Below are positions 41,733 to 50,563 of a DNA stretch of 64,000 nt, piece by piece. Numbering within the stretch: the stretch's first letter is position 1; every line of letters starts with the position of its first letter. A program made the translations under genes and the position numbers. The notes under the pieces were generated by a model. That model saw only the letters and a list, made by a program, of their open reading frames with translations. It made no database searches and was not told the origin of the DNA. The stretch is from Lachnospiraceae bacterium (GTDB lineage: Bacteria; Bacillota; Clostridia; Lachnospirales; Lachnospiraceae): contig JAFPWO010000020.1 in NCBI GenBank assembly GCA_017394885.1, positions 1-64,000 on the forward strand, in the 5' to 3' direction.

Positions 41733-43372
41733 AGCTGTTTTTCTACTATTTCCTTCACAGCGCGAAGAACGGCCTGAAGAAACTGTTCAAGACCTGGGTG
41801 CTGGTCTTTTTCGTGGTCATGCTGGTGGGCGGACTGATCCTGGGCGGGACCATCGGCCTGCTGCTTAAGAACACGCTGCCGGACGATATCGGGACGGAAG
41901 AGACCGATCCTTCTCAAGCGGAGGCTGTCCTGCCGGATCCGGAGGAAGAGGTGCCGGTCATGGATATCCTAGAGCTGGCGGCCGGCGGGATCATTCTGCT
42001 CTTCTTTGTGATCAGTGTCTTCCGGGCGGATAAGACCGGCGCGGATATCTTCCTGCCGGCCGATGTAACGCTCCTCTTTCCTTCTCCCATGAAACCGCAG
42101 TCGGTGCTCCTGTTCCGCACGACGACCCAGATCGGCGCCTCCGTTGCGGCCAGCGTCTATTTCCTGGGCTTTCAGATCCCCCGGCTGGTCCGGAAGGCAC
42201 AGTTTCCCTGGTGGATCATCCCGGTGATCTTCGCGGGCTGGATCCTGATGCTGGCGATCGCGCAGCTTCTGAAGATGCTCTGTTTTGTGGCCTGTTCGAC
42301 AAGGCCGGCGCTGCGGAAGAATCTGCGCCGCATCGTCTATCTGGTGCTGGCGCTGATCGCCGGCGGGTTCTGCCTTTTCCATGCGAAGCACGGCCTGGGC
42401 TGGTGGGAAGATGCGCTCGCCTTTTTCAACGCGCTGAAGAGCCGGCTGATCCCCTTCTGGGGCTGGATCAAAGGCTTTGTGATGTACGCGGCGGAAGGGA
42501 AGGGGCTGCCTTCACTGCTGTGCTTTGCCGGGACCCTCCTCGGCGGCGGGGCCCTCGCCTGGCTGATCTGGCATATGCAGGCCGATTTTTATGAAGAAGC
42601 GCTGCAGAAAGCATCCGAAAAGTCGGAAATGATGGCGGCGGCGCAGGACGCGCAGAGCGGAAATGTTATTATCAAGCGTAAAAAAGACCGGAGCGAAAAG
42701 ATCCGGCGCAATGCGTTTCATCACGGCTGGGGGGCCGGCGTCTTCTTCCATAAGCCGCTGTACAACCGCTTCCGCTTCGCCCACCTCGGGATCTTTACGA
42801 AGACGCTGGAATTCAATCTGGCAGTGGCCCTCGGAGGAGCGGCGCTGTGCCGCTTTGTCCTGAACACGGAGAATGTCTGGATCATCGTCATTCTGCTTGC
42901 GCTTGGCACCTTTTTCCGGAGTCTGGGCAATTCCCTGCGGGAAGATACGCAGATGTGGTATTTCCTGATGATCCCGGAGGATAACTGGAGCAAGCTGATC
43001 TGCTCGCTGGGCGGAGACCTGGCGAACAGCCTGCTGGACGTATTGCCGGCGCTGTTTTTCGGACTGCTCCTGCAAGGCGCGAAGCTCTTCCCGGGGCTGC
43101 TCTGGGGGATCGCCATCGTCTCCGTGAGCGCTTATGCGACGTCGGTGGGGACTTTTATCGATCTTTCCGTGAGCGTGAACGCCGGACAGACGCTCAAGTC
43201 GATGGTCCAGCTCATCTTTATCTATTTCGGGATCCTGCCGGATCTGGTTCTTGCGGGCATCCTGATCTCGCTGGGACAGCCGTTTTTCGCCATGCTTGCG
43301 GTGACGGCCTTCAACCTGGCGCTGAGCGCGCTGTTTTTATACTTTGCTTCTCTGCTGATGGGAAGAAAATAA
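41729..43372 (+). CDS. Putative ABC exporter membrane protein
   Basis: A 547-residue membrane protein with about eleven hydrophobic segments. It has N-terminal YFLHSAKNGLKKLFKTWVLVFFVVMLVGGLILG and a long cytoplasmic insert near residues 285-350 rich in Lys, Arg and Glu. This is the layout of the putative ABC exporter family (PF16962 from memory). The late GVFVSVSAYATSVGTF-like helix and FIDLSVSVNAGQTLKSMVQLIFIYFGILPDL also fit. No peptide precursor or modification gene lies nearby, so the exported substrate is unknown. Confidence 0.78.
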
Positions 43373-43375
43373 GAT

Positions 43376-43434
43376 AGTTCGGGGTCAGACCCCAGGTGTC
43401 TCAAAATGAGACACCTGGGGTCTGACCCCGAACT
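43376..43434. repeat. Perfect 28-bp-arm palindrome, REP/REPIN-like
   Basis: The left arm runs 43376-43403 and the right arm 43407-43434 with only AAA between. It begins AGTTCGGGGTCAGACCCC and each arm contains its own GGGGTCAGACCCC near-palindrome. It starts 4 bp after the exporter stop codon and ends 22 bp before the surE stop. GGGGTCAGACCCC-type elements recur in many bacterial genomes near RAYT (TnpA_REP) transposases. No transposase is in this window. Confidence 0.85.
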
Positions 43435-43455
43435 GTCCTGTGCCCCGATCTGCCG

Positions 43456-44184
43456 CTACGGCTGGAGGAGTTTCTGGATTTTCCGGTAGGCTTTCTCGTC
43501 GGTCCGCGATACGGTGAGCGGGGAGATGGAGGTATAGCCGTTCATGACGGCGTCGAGATCCACATCCAGATTCCGGCTGCCTTTGTAGGCGCTGTAGCCC
43601 ATCGCCATCAGATGCCCGCCGGCCTCTTCCCGGAACCAGTCGCGGTAGTACGGGGCGTTGGCCTGCCGGGTCAGGCGGATCCCCTTGTCGCCGTCCGCGA
43701 AATTCACGTTTAGAAGATCGGTATAGTCCAGCAGATGATGCCCGTGAATAAAATCATAGGCGTCGTCCAGCTTCTTTTCGATATTCCGGAAGCCCCCGAA
43801 GAAGGTGGAAAAGGCGATCGCTTTCCACCCGCTGTAATTGGCCTCGAAGGCGGCGCCGCAGGTCGCGGAATAGACGATATCCCAGCCGACGTTCAGGCCG
43901 TCGTTGATCCCGGAAAAGACCAGATCCGCTTCAATCTTCAGGCCTGCGTCGGCCACGCGGATGCAGTCGGCCGGCGAGGAATCCACATACCAGGCCCGGA
44001 CCCCGGGCAGGAAATCGATCTCGCGGCATTCAAAGGAAGAATGGATATTGACGTGGTGGCTTTCGGCGCTGCGCTGCGTCTTCGGCGCGACGACCGTGAC
44101 CTCTCCGAATTTCTTCGCCCACTCCGCCAGAATGCGGATGCCCGGCGCGCCGATGCCGTCATCGTTGGTGACCAGGATCTTCAT
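43456..44184 (-). CDS. surE: SurE survival protein, 5'/3'-nucleotidase
   Basis: A 242-residue SurE nucleotidase that dephosphorylates nucleoside monophosphates. The N terminus MKILVTNDDGIGAPGI holds the two metal-binding Asp residues, and APKTQRSAESH, GINDGLNVGWDIVYSATCGAAFEA and VNFADGDKGIRLTRQ are family segments. The start is set at the ATG whose ribosome binding site (GAGGGATGG) is 7 bp upstream; an earlier ATG lies inside that site. It overlaps the upstream nrnA gene by 4 bp. Confidence 0.95.
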   Translation of the reverse strand: MKILVTNDDGIGAPGIRILAEWAKKFGEVTVVAPKTQRSAESHHVNIHSSFECREIDFLPGVRAWYVDSSPADCIRVADAGLKIEADLVFSGINDGLNVGWDIVYSATCGAAFEANYSGWKAIAFSTFFGGFRNIEKKLDDAYDFIHGHHLLDYTDLLNVNFADGDKGIRLTRQANAPYYRDWFREEAGGHLMAMGYSAYKGSRNLDVDLDAVMNGYTSISPLTVSRTDEKAYRKIQKLLQP

Positions 44185-45161
44185 AACCATCCCTCATGGT
44201 TTTCTTTAAACTGCCTGCTCAGCTCGTCCGCCTCCCGGATGAGCTGATTCATTTCTTCGAGGCTGTATACAGTCGCGCCGCTCGCACGGTCATGGCCGCC
44301 GCCGTGGAAGCGGAGGGCCAGTTCCTGCACGGTCACAAAGCGGGACCGCAGACGGACGCGGATGCTGCCGTCCGGGTTGTCGATAAAGGCCAGCCAGATG
44401 ATGCTCCCGCGGATGCTGTCCAGATAGTTGATGGTATTGCTGGCCTGCTCGCGGTCCAGCCCGAAACGCTGCTGCATGGCCTTATCCACGTAGAGATAGA
44501 CGACGCCGCTTTCCGTGCGCTGCATATGTTCGTAGATGTAGGCTTCAAAGCGGAAATAGTCGAAATCTTCCAGATACAGATGCGCGAAGAGCGTTTCGGT
44601 ATCGATGCCCTGGTCCAGCAGGACGCCGGCCAGCCGGAGCGTCTCTCCGGTGACCGAGGGGAAGCGAAAGCGGCCGGAATCGCTGACCATGCCCTGATAT
44701 AAGAACAGCGCGGCTTCTTTGGTCATCGGGATCGCATCCGCAAAGCTCTGCTGGAAATCGACGATCATCTCGCAGGCGGAGGAGCGTTCGGGCTCGACCC
44801 AGGAGATATCTCCGAACGGCGTCTCCTCGATATGGTGGTCGATCTTGATCAGCGCGGGACACAGCCCGATCTTTTTATTCGAGATTCGGTCCATAGTACC
44901 CGTGTCGACGACGATCGCGAGAGCCGTCCGGTAAAACTCGTCGTCCGCGGCGGGATCCTCCGGCCCGAGGAAGGAAAGATACGCTGAATCATCTTCATTG
45001 ATGACCCGGACATCCTTCTGAGGGAAAGCGTTCCGCAGCAGCTCTGCCAGGCCGCGGGTGGAACCGATGGCGTCCCCGTCCGGCCGGATGTGCCGGGCGA
45101 TCAGGATCCGGTCATATTCTCTGATCTTTTCAAAAATCTGTTTTTTCAGCGCTTCAAACAT
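44181..45161 (-). CDS. nrnA: NrnA-like DHH phosphoesterase (nanoRNase / pAp phosphatase)
   Basis: A 326-residue DHH/DHHA1 protein that degrades very short oligonucleotides or dephosphorylates pAp. Motifs are RHIRPDGDAIGS (motif I), VVDTGTMDR (II) and KIDHHIEE (III, DHH), then a GRFRF region and the DHHA1 GGGHDRASGA near the C terminus. The start is set at MFEALKKQIFE because AGGAGG is 6 bp upstream. Its start overlaps the end of the paralogue by 8 bp. Confidence 0.92.
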   Translation of the reverse strand: MFEALKKQIFEKIREYDRILIARHIRPDGDAIGSTRGLAELLRNAFPQKDVRVINEDDSAYLSFLGPEDPAADDEFYRTALAIVVDTGTMDRISNKKIGLCPALIKIDHHIEETPFGDISWVEPERSSACEMIVDFQQSFADAIPMTKEAALFLYQGMVSDSGRFRFPSVTGETLRLAGVLLDQGIDTETLFAHLYLEDFDYFRFEAYIYEHMQRTESGVVYLYVDKAMQQRFGLDREQASNTINYLDSIRGSIIWLAFIDNPDGSIRVRLRSRFVTVQELALRFHGGGHDRASGATVYSLEEMNQLIREADELSRQFKENHEGWL

Positions 45162-46104
45162 GGGAAGACCTCCTGATCTCATCCAGATCTTTCAGCATGG
45201 CCGTGACCTCGTCCCGGCTGCGGAGCGTGGCGCCGCTGGCCTTCATATGCCCGCCGCCGCCGTATTTGACCGCGACCGGATTGATATTGTAGAGGGAGGA
45301 GCGCAGCTCGGCGTAGATCACCTCGCCCTCCTCGGTAAAGTTGGCCCAGATATCCACGCCTTTTAAATCCGCCATGATGCCGATCATGCCGCGGGATACG
45401 TCAAAGGTGCTCACCCCGAGCGCCGCCACTTCCTCTTTGGTGTTGTAAAGATAGGCCACGCCGCCTTCGGTAAATCGGATCTTCTGAATAAAAGCAGCCA
45501 GGCGCTTCACTTCCTCAATGTCCGCGGCATACAGCTGCAGATACAGGGCGTTGGTGTCGATGCCCCGTTCCAACAGTTCCGCGGCCAGGCGGAGCGTGCG
45601 CGGCGTGGTGGAATCGTAGCGGAAGCGCCCGGAGTCTGTGACCATCCCGGTATAAAGAGCCAGCGCGGCGGGCTGCAGGATCCGGAGGCCTTCGGAGAGG
45701 GCAAAGTCCGTGAGCAAGCCGCAGCAGCTTTCAAAATCGGAGGCCACGATATCCAGGTCCGTAAAATCCCCTTTGTAGAGGTGGTGGTCGAAGCGGAGCG
45801 AGGCGGCTGCCTTCGTATAGCGTTCGTCGCTCACCAGCTCCGCGTCTCCGCAGTCCAGAATGATCGAGAGCGCCTGCGGGAAGACTTCGTCTGGGACCTC
45901 ATCCATGACCGCGCCGTCCATAAAGGCGTAGCGGCCGGCGGCGTCCCCGGTCATGAAGACCTTCTTTTCGGGAAAATTGTCGGCAAGAATGTGCTTCAAG
46001 CCGATCTGCGCGCCGAGGGCGTCCCCGTCCGGGCTGTTGTGCCGGTGGAGCACGATGGTATCATACTGCCTGATCAGATTCAGGGCTTTCTGGTAGTCTG
46101 TCAT
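45154..46104 (-). CDS. Second NrnA-like DHH phosphoesterase paralogue
   Basis: A 316-residue DHH protein. Motifs are HRHNSPDGDALGA, IILDCGDAELV, RFDHHLYKGDF and the DHHA1 segment GGGGHMKASGATL. It shares the GMVTDSGRFRYDSTTPRTLRLAAELL block with its neighbour (GMVSDSGRFRFPSVTGETLRLAGVLL), so the two arose by tandem duplication. Motif II differs (CGD versus TGT), which may shift specificity, for example oligonucleotide versus pAp or cyclic dinucleotide products. It follows cca by 24 bp. Confidence 0.9.
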   Translation of the reverse strand: MTDYQKALNLIRQYDTIVLHRHNSPDGDALGAQIGLKHILADNFPEKKVFMTGDAAGRYAFMDGAVMDEVPDEVFPQALSIILDCGDAELVSDERYTKAAASLRFDHHLYKGDFTDLDIVASDFESCCGLLTDFALSEGLRILQPAALALYTGMVTDSGRFRYDSTTPRTLRLAAELLERGIDTNALYLQLYAADIEEVKRLAAFIQKIRFTEGGVAYLYNTKEEVAALGVSTFDVSRGMIGIMADLKGVDIWANFTEEGEVIYAELRSSLYNINPVAVKYGGGGHMKASGATLRSRDEVTAMLKDLDEIRRSSHV

Positions 46105-46128
46105 AACCTGTTCCTGTTTTATCGGTAT

Positions 46129-47460
46129 TTACTGCTTCGGGAGATAATGCTCCAGCAGATAGTCTTTCTGATTATGGGACGGCGTCTCCAGCACGTCCTC
46201 GAGCATGGCGGCAAGGAGCGCGCCGAGCTCTTTCCCGGGCTTTAAGCCCGCCGCGATCAGGTCGTTTCCGCTGACCGCCAGATCCTTTAAGCTCAGGGGA
46301 TCCCCGGCGGCGCGGATCTCATCATAAGCCGCGAGCATTCCGGGATAGCGCTGCATGAATTCCTCTGCGGCATACGCGCTCTGCCCGGCGTTGTCCGCCT
46401 TGATAAGCTTTAAATACAGCGGGAAAAGCTCCGGGCCGAGGCGGCTCAGCATGCGGCGCACATTGGGCAGGGACGGCGGGAAGCGCATATCGTGGACTTC
46501 GATCAGGCGGACGACCTTGCGGATCGTTTCATTGTCAAAGCGGTATTCCCGCAGGAAGCTTTCCGCGAAGCGTGCACTGATGGCGGGGTGTCCCTTAAAG
46601 TGGTCCCGGCCGGCGGCGTCGGTCTTTTTGGCTTCGACCTTGCCGACGTCGTGAAGCAGCGCGCACAGGCGCAGGACCAGGTCGTTTTCCACCGATTCCA
46701 TGACTTTCAGCGTGTGGTGCCCGACGTCGTAAAGATGGAACGGCGTATGCTGCTCCGTCTCCAGCATGCGGTCAAAGACCGGCATGATCACGGCGGTGAT
46801 CCCGGCCTCGGACAGGCGGAGGAAATACTCCGGATGCGGCGAAACAAGCAGCTTGCACAGCTCGTCGCGGATCCGTTCCCTGCTGATAAATTCCAGCTTC
46901 GGCGCGAAGCGGTGCAGGGCCGCCGCAGTCTTTTCTTCAATGGAAAAGCCGAGCTGCGCGGAAAAACGGACGGCCCGCATGATCCGCAGGGCGTCCTCGT
47001 CAAAGCGTTCCGCGGGCTCGCCGACCGCGCGGATCACCCCGTCCCGCAGGTCCTTCACCCCGCCGAAAAGATCCACCAGCCCGCCGTGAGGCTCGTAGGC
47101 CATGGCGTTGACGGTGAAATCGCGGCGCCGCAGATCTTCCGCCAGAGAGGTCGTAAACGAAACGGAATCGGGATGGCGGCTGTCGGAATAGTCCCCGTCG
47201 ATCCGATAGGTCGTGACTTCAAAGCTTTCCGGCCCGATCATCACGGTCACGGTGCCGTGCTCGATCCCGGTATCGACGGTCCGCCGGAACAGGGCCTTGA
47301 TCTGCCGGGGCATCGCGTTGGTCGTGATATCCCAGTCATTCGGCCTGCGTCCGAGGATCGAGTCGCGCACGCAGCCGCCGACCGCGTACGCTTCATAGCC
47401 GGCCTCATGCAGGACCCGCAAAACGGTGGCAGCTCGGTTGGGAATAGTGATGGAAATCAT
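46129..47460 (-). CDS. cca: CCA tRNA nucleotidyltransferase
   Basis: A 443-residue class II CCA-adding enzyme with an HD domain. The N-terminal head shows VGGCVRDSILGRRPNDWDITTNA with the DxD metal site, and RRDFTVNAMAYEPHGGLVDLFGG with the conserved RRD. The HD-domain pattern is RLCALLHDVGKVEAK. It adds or repairs the CCA end of tRNA. It belongs to the minus-strand operon that starts at the nitroreductase gene. Confidence 0.95.
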   Translation of the reverse strand: MISITIPNRAATVLRVLHEAGYEAYAVGGCVRDSILGRRPNDWDITTNAMPRQIKALFRRTVDTGIEHGTVTVMIGPESFEVTTYRIDGDYSDSRHPDSVSFTTSLAEDLRRRDFTVNAMAYEPHGGLVDLFGGVKDLRDGVIRAVGEPAERFDEDALRIMRAVRFSAQLGFSIEEKTAAALHRFAPKLEFISRERIRDELCKLLVSPHPEYFLRLSEAGITAVIMPVFDRMLETEQHTPFHLYDVGHHTLKVMESVENDLVLRLCALLHDVGKVEAKKTDAAGRDHFKGHPAISARFAESFLREYRFDNETIRKVVRLIEVHDMRFPPSLPNVRRMLSRLGPELFPLYLKLIKADNAGQSAYAAEEFMQRYPGMLAAYDEIRAAGDPLSLKDLAVSGNDLIAAGLKPGKELGALLAAMLEDVLETPSHNQKDYLLEHYLPKQ

Positions 47461-47466
47461 GGAGAT

Positions 47467-47988
47467 TTACAGTTCTTTCACAGTTTCTTCCCGGGGTTTT
47501 CTGTCCGGGTGCTTGACGGAGGGGCGGGCGTCCTCGGCCGGGTAGCCTACCGGGAACATCGCGATCAGATTGAAGGGGATCATTTCCGGGAACGCCGCCT
47601 TCACCTGGTCGGCGTTAAAGTGGCCCACCCAGGTGGTCCGCAGGCCCAGATCGTGGATCGCCAGCATCATCTGCGTCGCCACGATCGTGGCGTCCACATC
47701 GGCAAAGTTTTTTCCGTCAAAGGGCCGCACCCAGGCTTCCGCCGGGCTGCTGCCGATGACCAGGATACAGGATACGGAGCCCACAAAGGGGAAGGGCGCC
47801 GCAGCGGCCAGCTTCTCCAGGGCTTCGGGAGATCGGACCGCCCAGATGCGGAAGGGCTGCTTGTTGTGCGCGGTCGGCGCACATCGTCCGGCTTCCAGAA
47901 TCTTTTCCAGGGTCTCGGGGTTGATTTCTCCGCCTTCCAGCCGGCGGCAGGAGTAGCGATCTTTCGCCAACGATAAAAAGTCCTGCAT
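47467..47988 (-). CDS. Nitroreductase-family protein
   Basis: A 173-residue FMN-dependent nitroreductase-like enzyme. N-terminal DRYSCRRLEGGEINPETLEKILEAGRCAPTAHNKQPFRIWAV is the FMN-binding signature. The C-terminal MFPVGYPAEDARPSVKHPDRKPREETV is also typical. The substrate is unknown. It is the first gene of the operon nitroreductase-cca-DHH-DHH-surE. Confidence 0.9.
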   Translation of the reverse strand: MQDFLSLAKDRYSCRRLEGGEINPETLEKILEAGRCAPTAHNKQPFRIWAVRSPEALEKLAAAAPFPFVGSVSCILVIGSSPAEAWVRPFDGKNFADVDATIVATQMMLAIHDLGLRTTWVGHFNADQVKAAFPEMIPFNLIAMFPVGYPAEDARPSVKHPDRKPREETVKEL

Positions 47989-48024
47989 AACGGTCCCTCC
48001 TCAAAGCTTTCATGATCTGCGGAA

Positions 48025-48053
48025 AGTATAGCATGTCTGCGGTCAAATGACAA
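48025..48053 (-). promoter_or_regulatory. Promoter of the nitroreductase-cca-nrnA-surE operon
   Basis: On the minus strand, TTGTCA and TATACT are separated by 17 bp, with the -10 box 37 bp upstream of the start codon. Confidence 0.7.
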
Positions 48054-48069
48054 GGCGGGCGCCTGCTTC

Positions 48070-48108
48070 AGAAAGCGCTTGCGAAAGCACTTTCTTCCAT
48101 GCTATGAT
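48070..48108 (+). promoter_or_regulatory. Promoter of the HAD gene with a cre-like palindrome
   Basis: TTGCGA and TATGAT are separated by 18 bp. The -35 box overlaps AGAAAGCGCTTGCG at 48070-48083, which resembles a CcpA catabolite-response site (WTGNAARCGYTTNCW) except at its ends. Operator status is inferred. Confidence 0.5.
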
Positions 48109-48134
48109 GAGGGTCCAAAGAAAAGAGGCGCCTT

Positions 48135-49055
48135 ATGGATCAGAAAAGATTTGAAAGAAAAAAGAAAGAAGATCGGCCTGTGCTGGCCATCTGCTACGAT
48201 TTTGACCGGACGCTCTCGCCGGACGATATGCAGGCGCAGGGCTTTATCCAGTCGGTCGGCTGGGATACGGACGCCTTCTGGCAGGATACCGACCGGATCA
48301 GCGAAGATCACAAGATGGATCAGAATCTCGCCTATATGCTGATGATGGTGACGGAGGCGGAGGGCAATGTCATCATGAACCGCGAAGCGCTTGCGGACTA
48401 CGGCGCGAAGGTGGAGCTGTTTCCGGGCGTGCGGGACTGGTTTGAGCGGATCCGCCGCTATGGGGAAGAAAAAGGCGTCATCGTGGAGCATTACATCATC
48501 TCCTCGGGATTAAAGGAAATGATCGATGGGACGGAGATGGCGAGAAACGGAGCCTTTACCGCGGTCTATGCCAGCTCTTTCTACTTCAACGAACGGGGCG
48601 TGGCGACCTGGCCGGCCATGGTGGTCAATTACACCAATAAGACGCAGTTCCTTTTCCGGATCGAGAAGGGCGTTCTGGATGTGAACGACCCCGGCGTGAA
48701 CGAATATTTCCCGCCCGATCAGATCCGCGTACCCTTCCGGAACATCGTCTATATCGGGGACAGCGATACGGATATCCCCTGTATGAAGCTGGTCAATACC
48801 TACGGCGGCCACGCGATCGCGGTGTACAATCCCCATACCGGGAACCGGAAGAAAGCCTATCAGATGATGCAGGAAAACCGCGTGAAATATTTTGCGCCGG
48901 CAGATTACCGGGAAGGCACGGAAATAGAAATGCTGCTGCAGGCCATTATCGACCGGACGGCAGGGAATGAGCGGCTGGAGAGTATCCATTACCGCATGCG
49001 CAACGAAATGATGAACGGACTCGGATCCGGTGAAGACTATCAGGAAGAGGATTGA
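48135..49055 (+). CDS. HAD-family hydrolase
   Basis: A 306-residue soluble HAD phosphatase. Motif I is CYDFDRTLS with the nucleophilic Asp, motif II is in EHYIISSGLKEMI, and motif IV is YIGDSDTDIPCMKL. A helical cap follows motif I (MQAQGFIQSVGWDTDAFW). The substrate is not predictable. It starts a two-gene plus-strand unit with the next ORF, 3 bp apart. Confidence 0.82.
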   Translation: MDQKRFERKKKEDRPVLAICYDFDRTLSPDDMQAQGFIQSVGWDTDAFWQDTDRISEDHKMDQNLAYMLMMVTEAEGNVIMNREALADYGAKVELFPGVRDWFERIRRYGEEKGVIVEHYIISSGLKEMIDGTEMARNGAFTAVYASSFYFNERGVATWPAMVVNYTNKTQFLFRIEKGVLDVNDPGVNEYFPPDQIRVPFRNIVYIGDSDTDIPCMKLVNTYGGHAIAVYNPHTGNRKKAYQMMQENRVKYFAPADYREGTEIEMLLQAIIDRTAGNERLESIHYRMRNEMMNGLGSGEDYQEED

Positions 49056-49058
49056 ATC

Positions 49059-49574
49059 ATGACGAAGATGACATCGGCATATGCCAACAAGCTGTTGAAA
49101 CGTCTGCAGGAGGACAAGGAATTCTGGGCCAATAAGGAACGCGAGAGCAGCACTTATATCGCGGCGGTCGGCGAAGAGGCCGTGATCCCGGATTATGATT
49201 ATGCGCAGACGGCGGAGAAGATCACGGAGATCGATGAAAAGGTCGTAAAGCTGAAGCACGCGATCAACCTGAACAATGTCTCCGGCGTTGTAAGCGTGGG
49301 CGAAAAGGCGATGACGATCGATATGATCCTGGTCCGCATGGCGCAGCTGACGCAGCGGAAGGCGGTCCTGGACGAGATGCGCAAGCGCGAGCCCAAGACC
49401 CGCATCAATTCGGGCTATTACGGCGCCAAGCAGGCGGCGCCGGAATATATGTACATCAATTACGATCTGGCGCTGGTCAAGGCGGAGTACGAGCGCGTGG
49501 ATGCGGAGATCGCCCAGATGCAGATCGCGCTGGACAAGTACAATCAGACTGTGGAATTTGACGTGGATATCTGA
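49059..49574 (+). CDS. Hypothetical coiled-coil protein, septicolysin-like in layout
   Basis: A 171-residue protein rich in charged residues with long helical segments at about 50-70 and 145-165. I do not recognise the family with confidence. The pattern EKITEIDEKVVKLKHAINLNNVSG followed by MTIDMILVRMAQLTQRKAVLDEMRKREP resembles the DIP1984/septicolysin style of short cytoplasmic proteins, but this is weak. It lies 3 bp after the HAD gene and is followed by a hairpin and T run. Confidence 0.6.
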   Translation: MTKMTSAYANKLLKRLQEDKEFWANKERESSTYIAAVGEEAVIPDYDYAQTAEKITEIDEKVVKLKHAINLNNVSGVVSVGEKAMTIDMILVRMAQLTQRKAVLDEMRKREPKTRINSGYYGAKQAAPEYMYINYDLALVKAEYERVDAEIAQMQIALDKYNQTVEFDVDI

Positions 49575-49578
49575 AAAG

Positions 49579-49614
49579 GTTCCGCGTTTTCCGTTCCGCG
49601 GCCCCCTCTTTTTT
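49579..49614 (+). terminator. Probable terminator after the hypothetical gene
   Basis: GGTTCCGCG and CGCGGCCCC can form a short stem (5 bp CCGCG/CGCGG plus outer pairs), followed by TCTTTTTT. The stem is weak, so confidence is moderate. The rest of 49615-49813 shows one further hairpin, GGCGCAGGG with CCCTGCGCC near 49753-49781, and no gene. Confidence 0.5.
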
Positions 49615-49813
49615 GATCAGAGATCAAAGCGTTTTGGGTATTGTTTACCGTTTCAGTCAAGGCTCATGTGTTATTGATTATGCAAAAAAGTTGAAGGTTG
49701 CGTTCGGCGATTTTATTGGCGGCGGAAGAAAACCTGCATCCCAGGATGCCGGCGCAGGGAGGTTCGGTTTCCCCTGCGCCACTTTTCAGACAGCTTTCGG
49801 GAGGAGATAAGCG

Positions 49814-50563
49814 ATGTCCGGGCCCTTTTCGAGAACAGAACGGCTGATCGGAGCCGAAGCGCTGCAAAAGCTGCAGCGCTCCCGGGTCGCGGTCTTCGGG
49901 ATCGGCGGCGTGGGCGGCTACGCGGTGGAAGCACTGGCCCGCTCCGGCATCGGCGCGCTGGACCTGGTCGACAGCGACCGGGTCGCGCTCAGCAATCTGA
50001 ACCGCCAGATTCTGGCCACGCATGCCACGGTCGGAATGCGGAAGGTGGACGCGGCGCGGGAACGGATCGCGCAGATCAATCCGGACTGCATCGTCCGCTG
50101 CTATCCTGTATTTTTCCTTCCGGAAACAAAAGCGGATTTTGACTTTTCGGCCTATGATTATATTGTGGATGCGGTCGATACGGTGAGCGCCAAGCTCGCC
50201 CTGGTAATGGCCGCGGAAGAAGCCGGCGTCCCGATCATCAGCGCGATGGGAGCCGGCAACAAGATGGACGCCGCGGCCTTTACCGTCGCGGACATCTACG
50301 AAACTTCGGTCTGCCCGTTGGCCCGGATCATGCGCAAGCTTTGTCGGGAGCACGGGATAAAGTCACTGAAAGTCGTATATTCGCGGGAGGAAGTAAAGGA
50401 ACCGGAGGCGCGTCCTGAGGATGCGGAGGAGCTGGCCGGAACCGGCCGGCGCGCCATCCCCGGCTCGAACGCCTTCGTTCCGGGCACCGCGGGCCTGATC
50501 CTGGCCGGCGAGGTGGTAAAGGACCTGATCGGGGAAAGGAGTGCAGCATGGAAGAAAGAGTAA
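49814..50563 (+). CDS. tcdA: tRNA threonylcarbamoyladenosine dehydratase
   Basis: A 249-residue E1-like enzyme that cyclises t6A to ct6A on tRNA. The ATP site is FGIGGVGGYAVEALARSGIG. DLVDSDRVALSNLNRQILAT and the DAVDTVSAKLAL and ISAMGAGNKMD segments match TcdA/YgdL. C-terminal ETSVCPLARIMRKLCREHGI with the Cys, and PGSNAFVPGTAGLILAGEVV, complete the fold. Its end overlaps the next gene by 16 bp in another frame. Confidence 0.94.
   Translation: MSGPFSRTERLIGAEALQKLQRSRVAVFGIGGVGGYAVEALARSGIGALDLVDSDRVALSNLNRQILATHATVGMRKVDAARERIAQINPDCIVRCYPVFFLPETKADFDFSAYDYIVDAVDTVSAKLALVMAAEEAGVPIISAMGAGNKMDAAAFTVADIYETSVCPLARIMRKLCREHGIKSLKVVYSREEVKEPEARPEDAEELAGTGRRAIPGSNAFVPGTAGLILAGEVVKDLIGERSAAWKKE

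Noticed and set aside
49615..49813. Small RNA or riboswitch in the 200-bp gap upstream of tcdA
   Set aside because: One GC-rich hairpin is present, but no known riboswitch core, clear promoter or T run was found.
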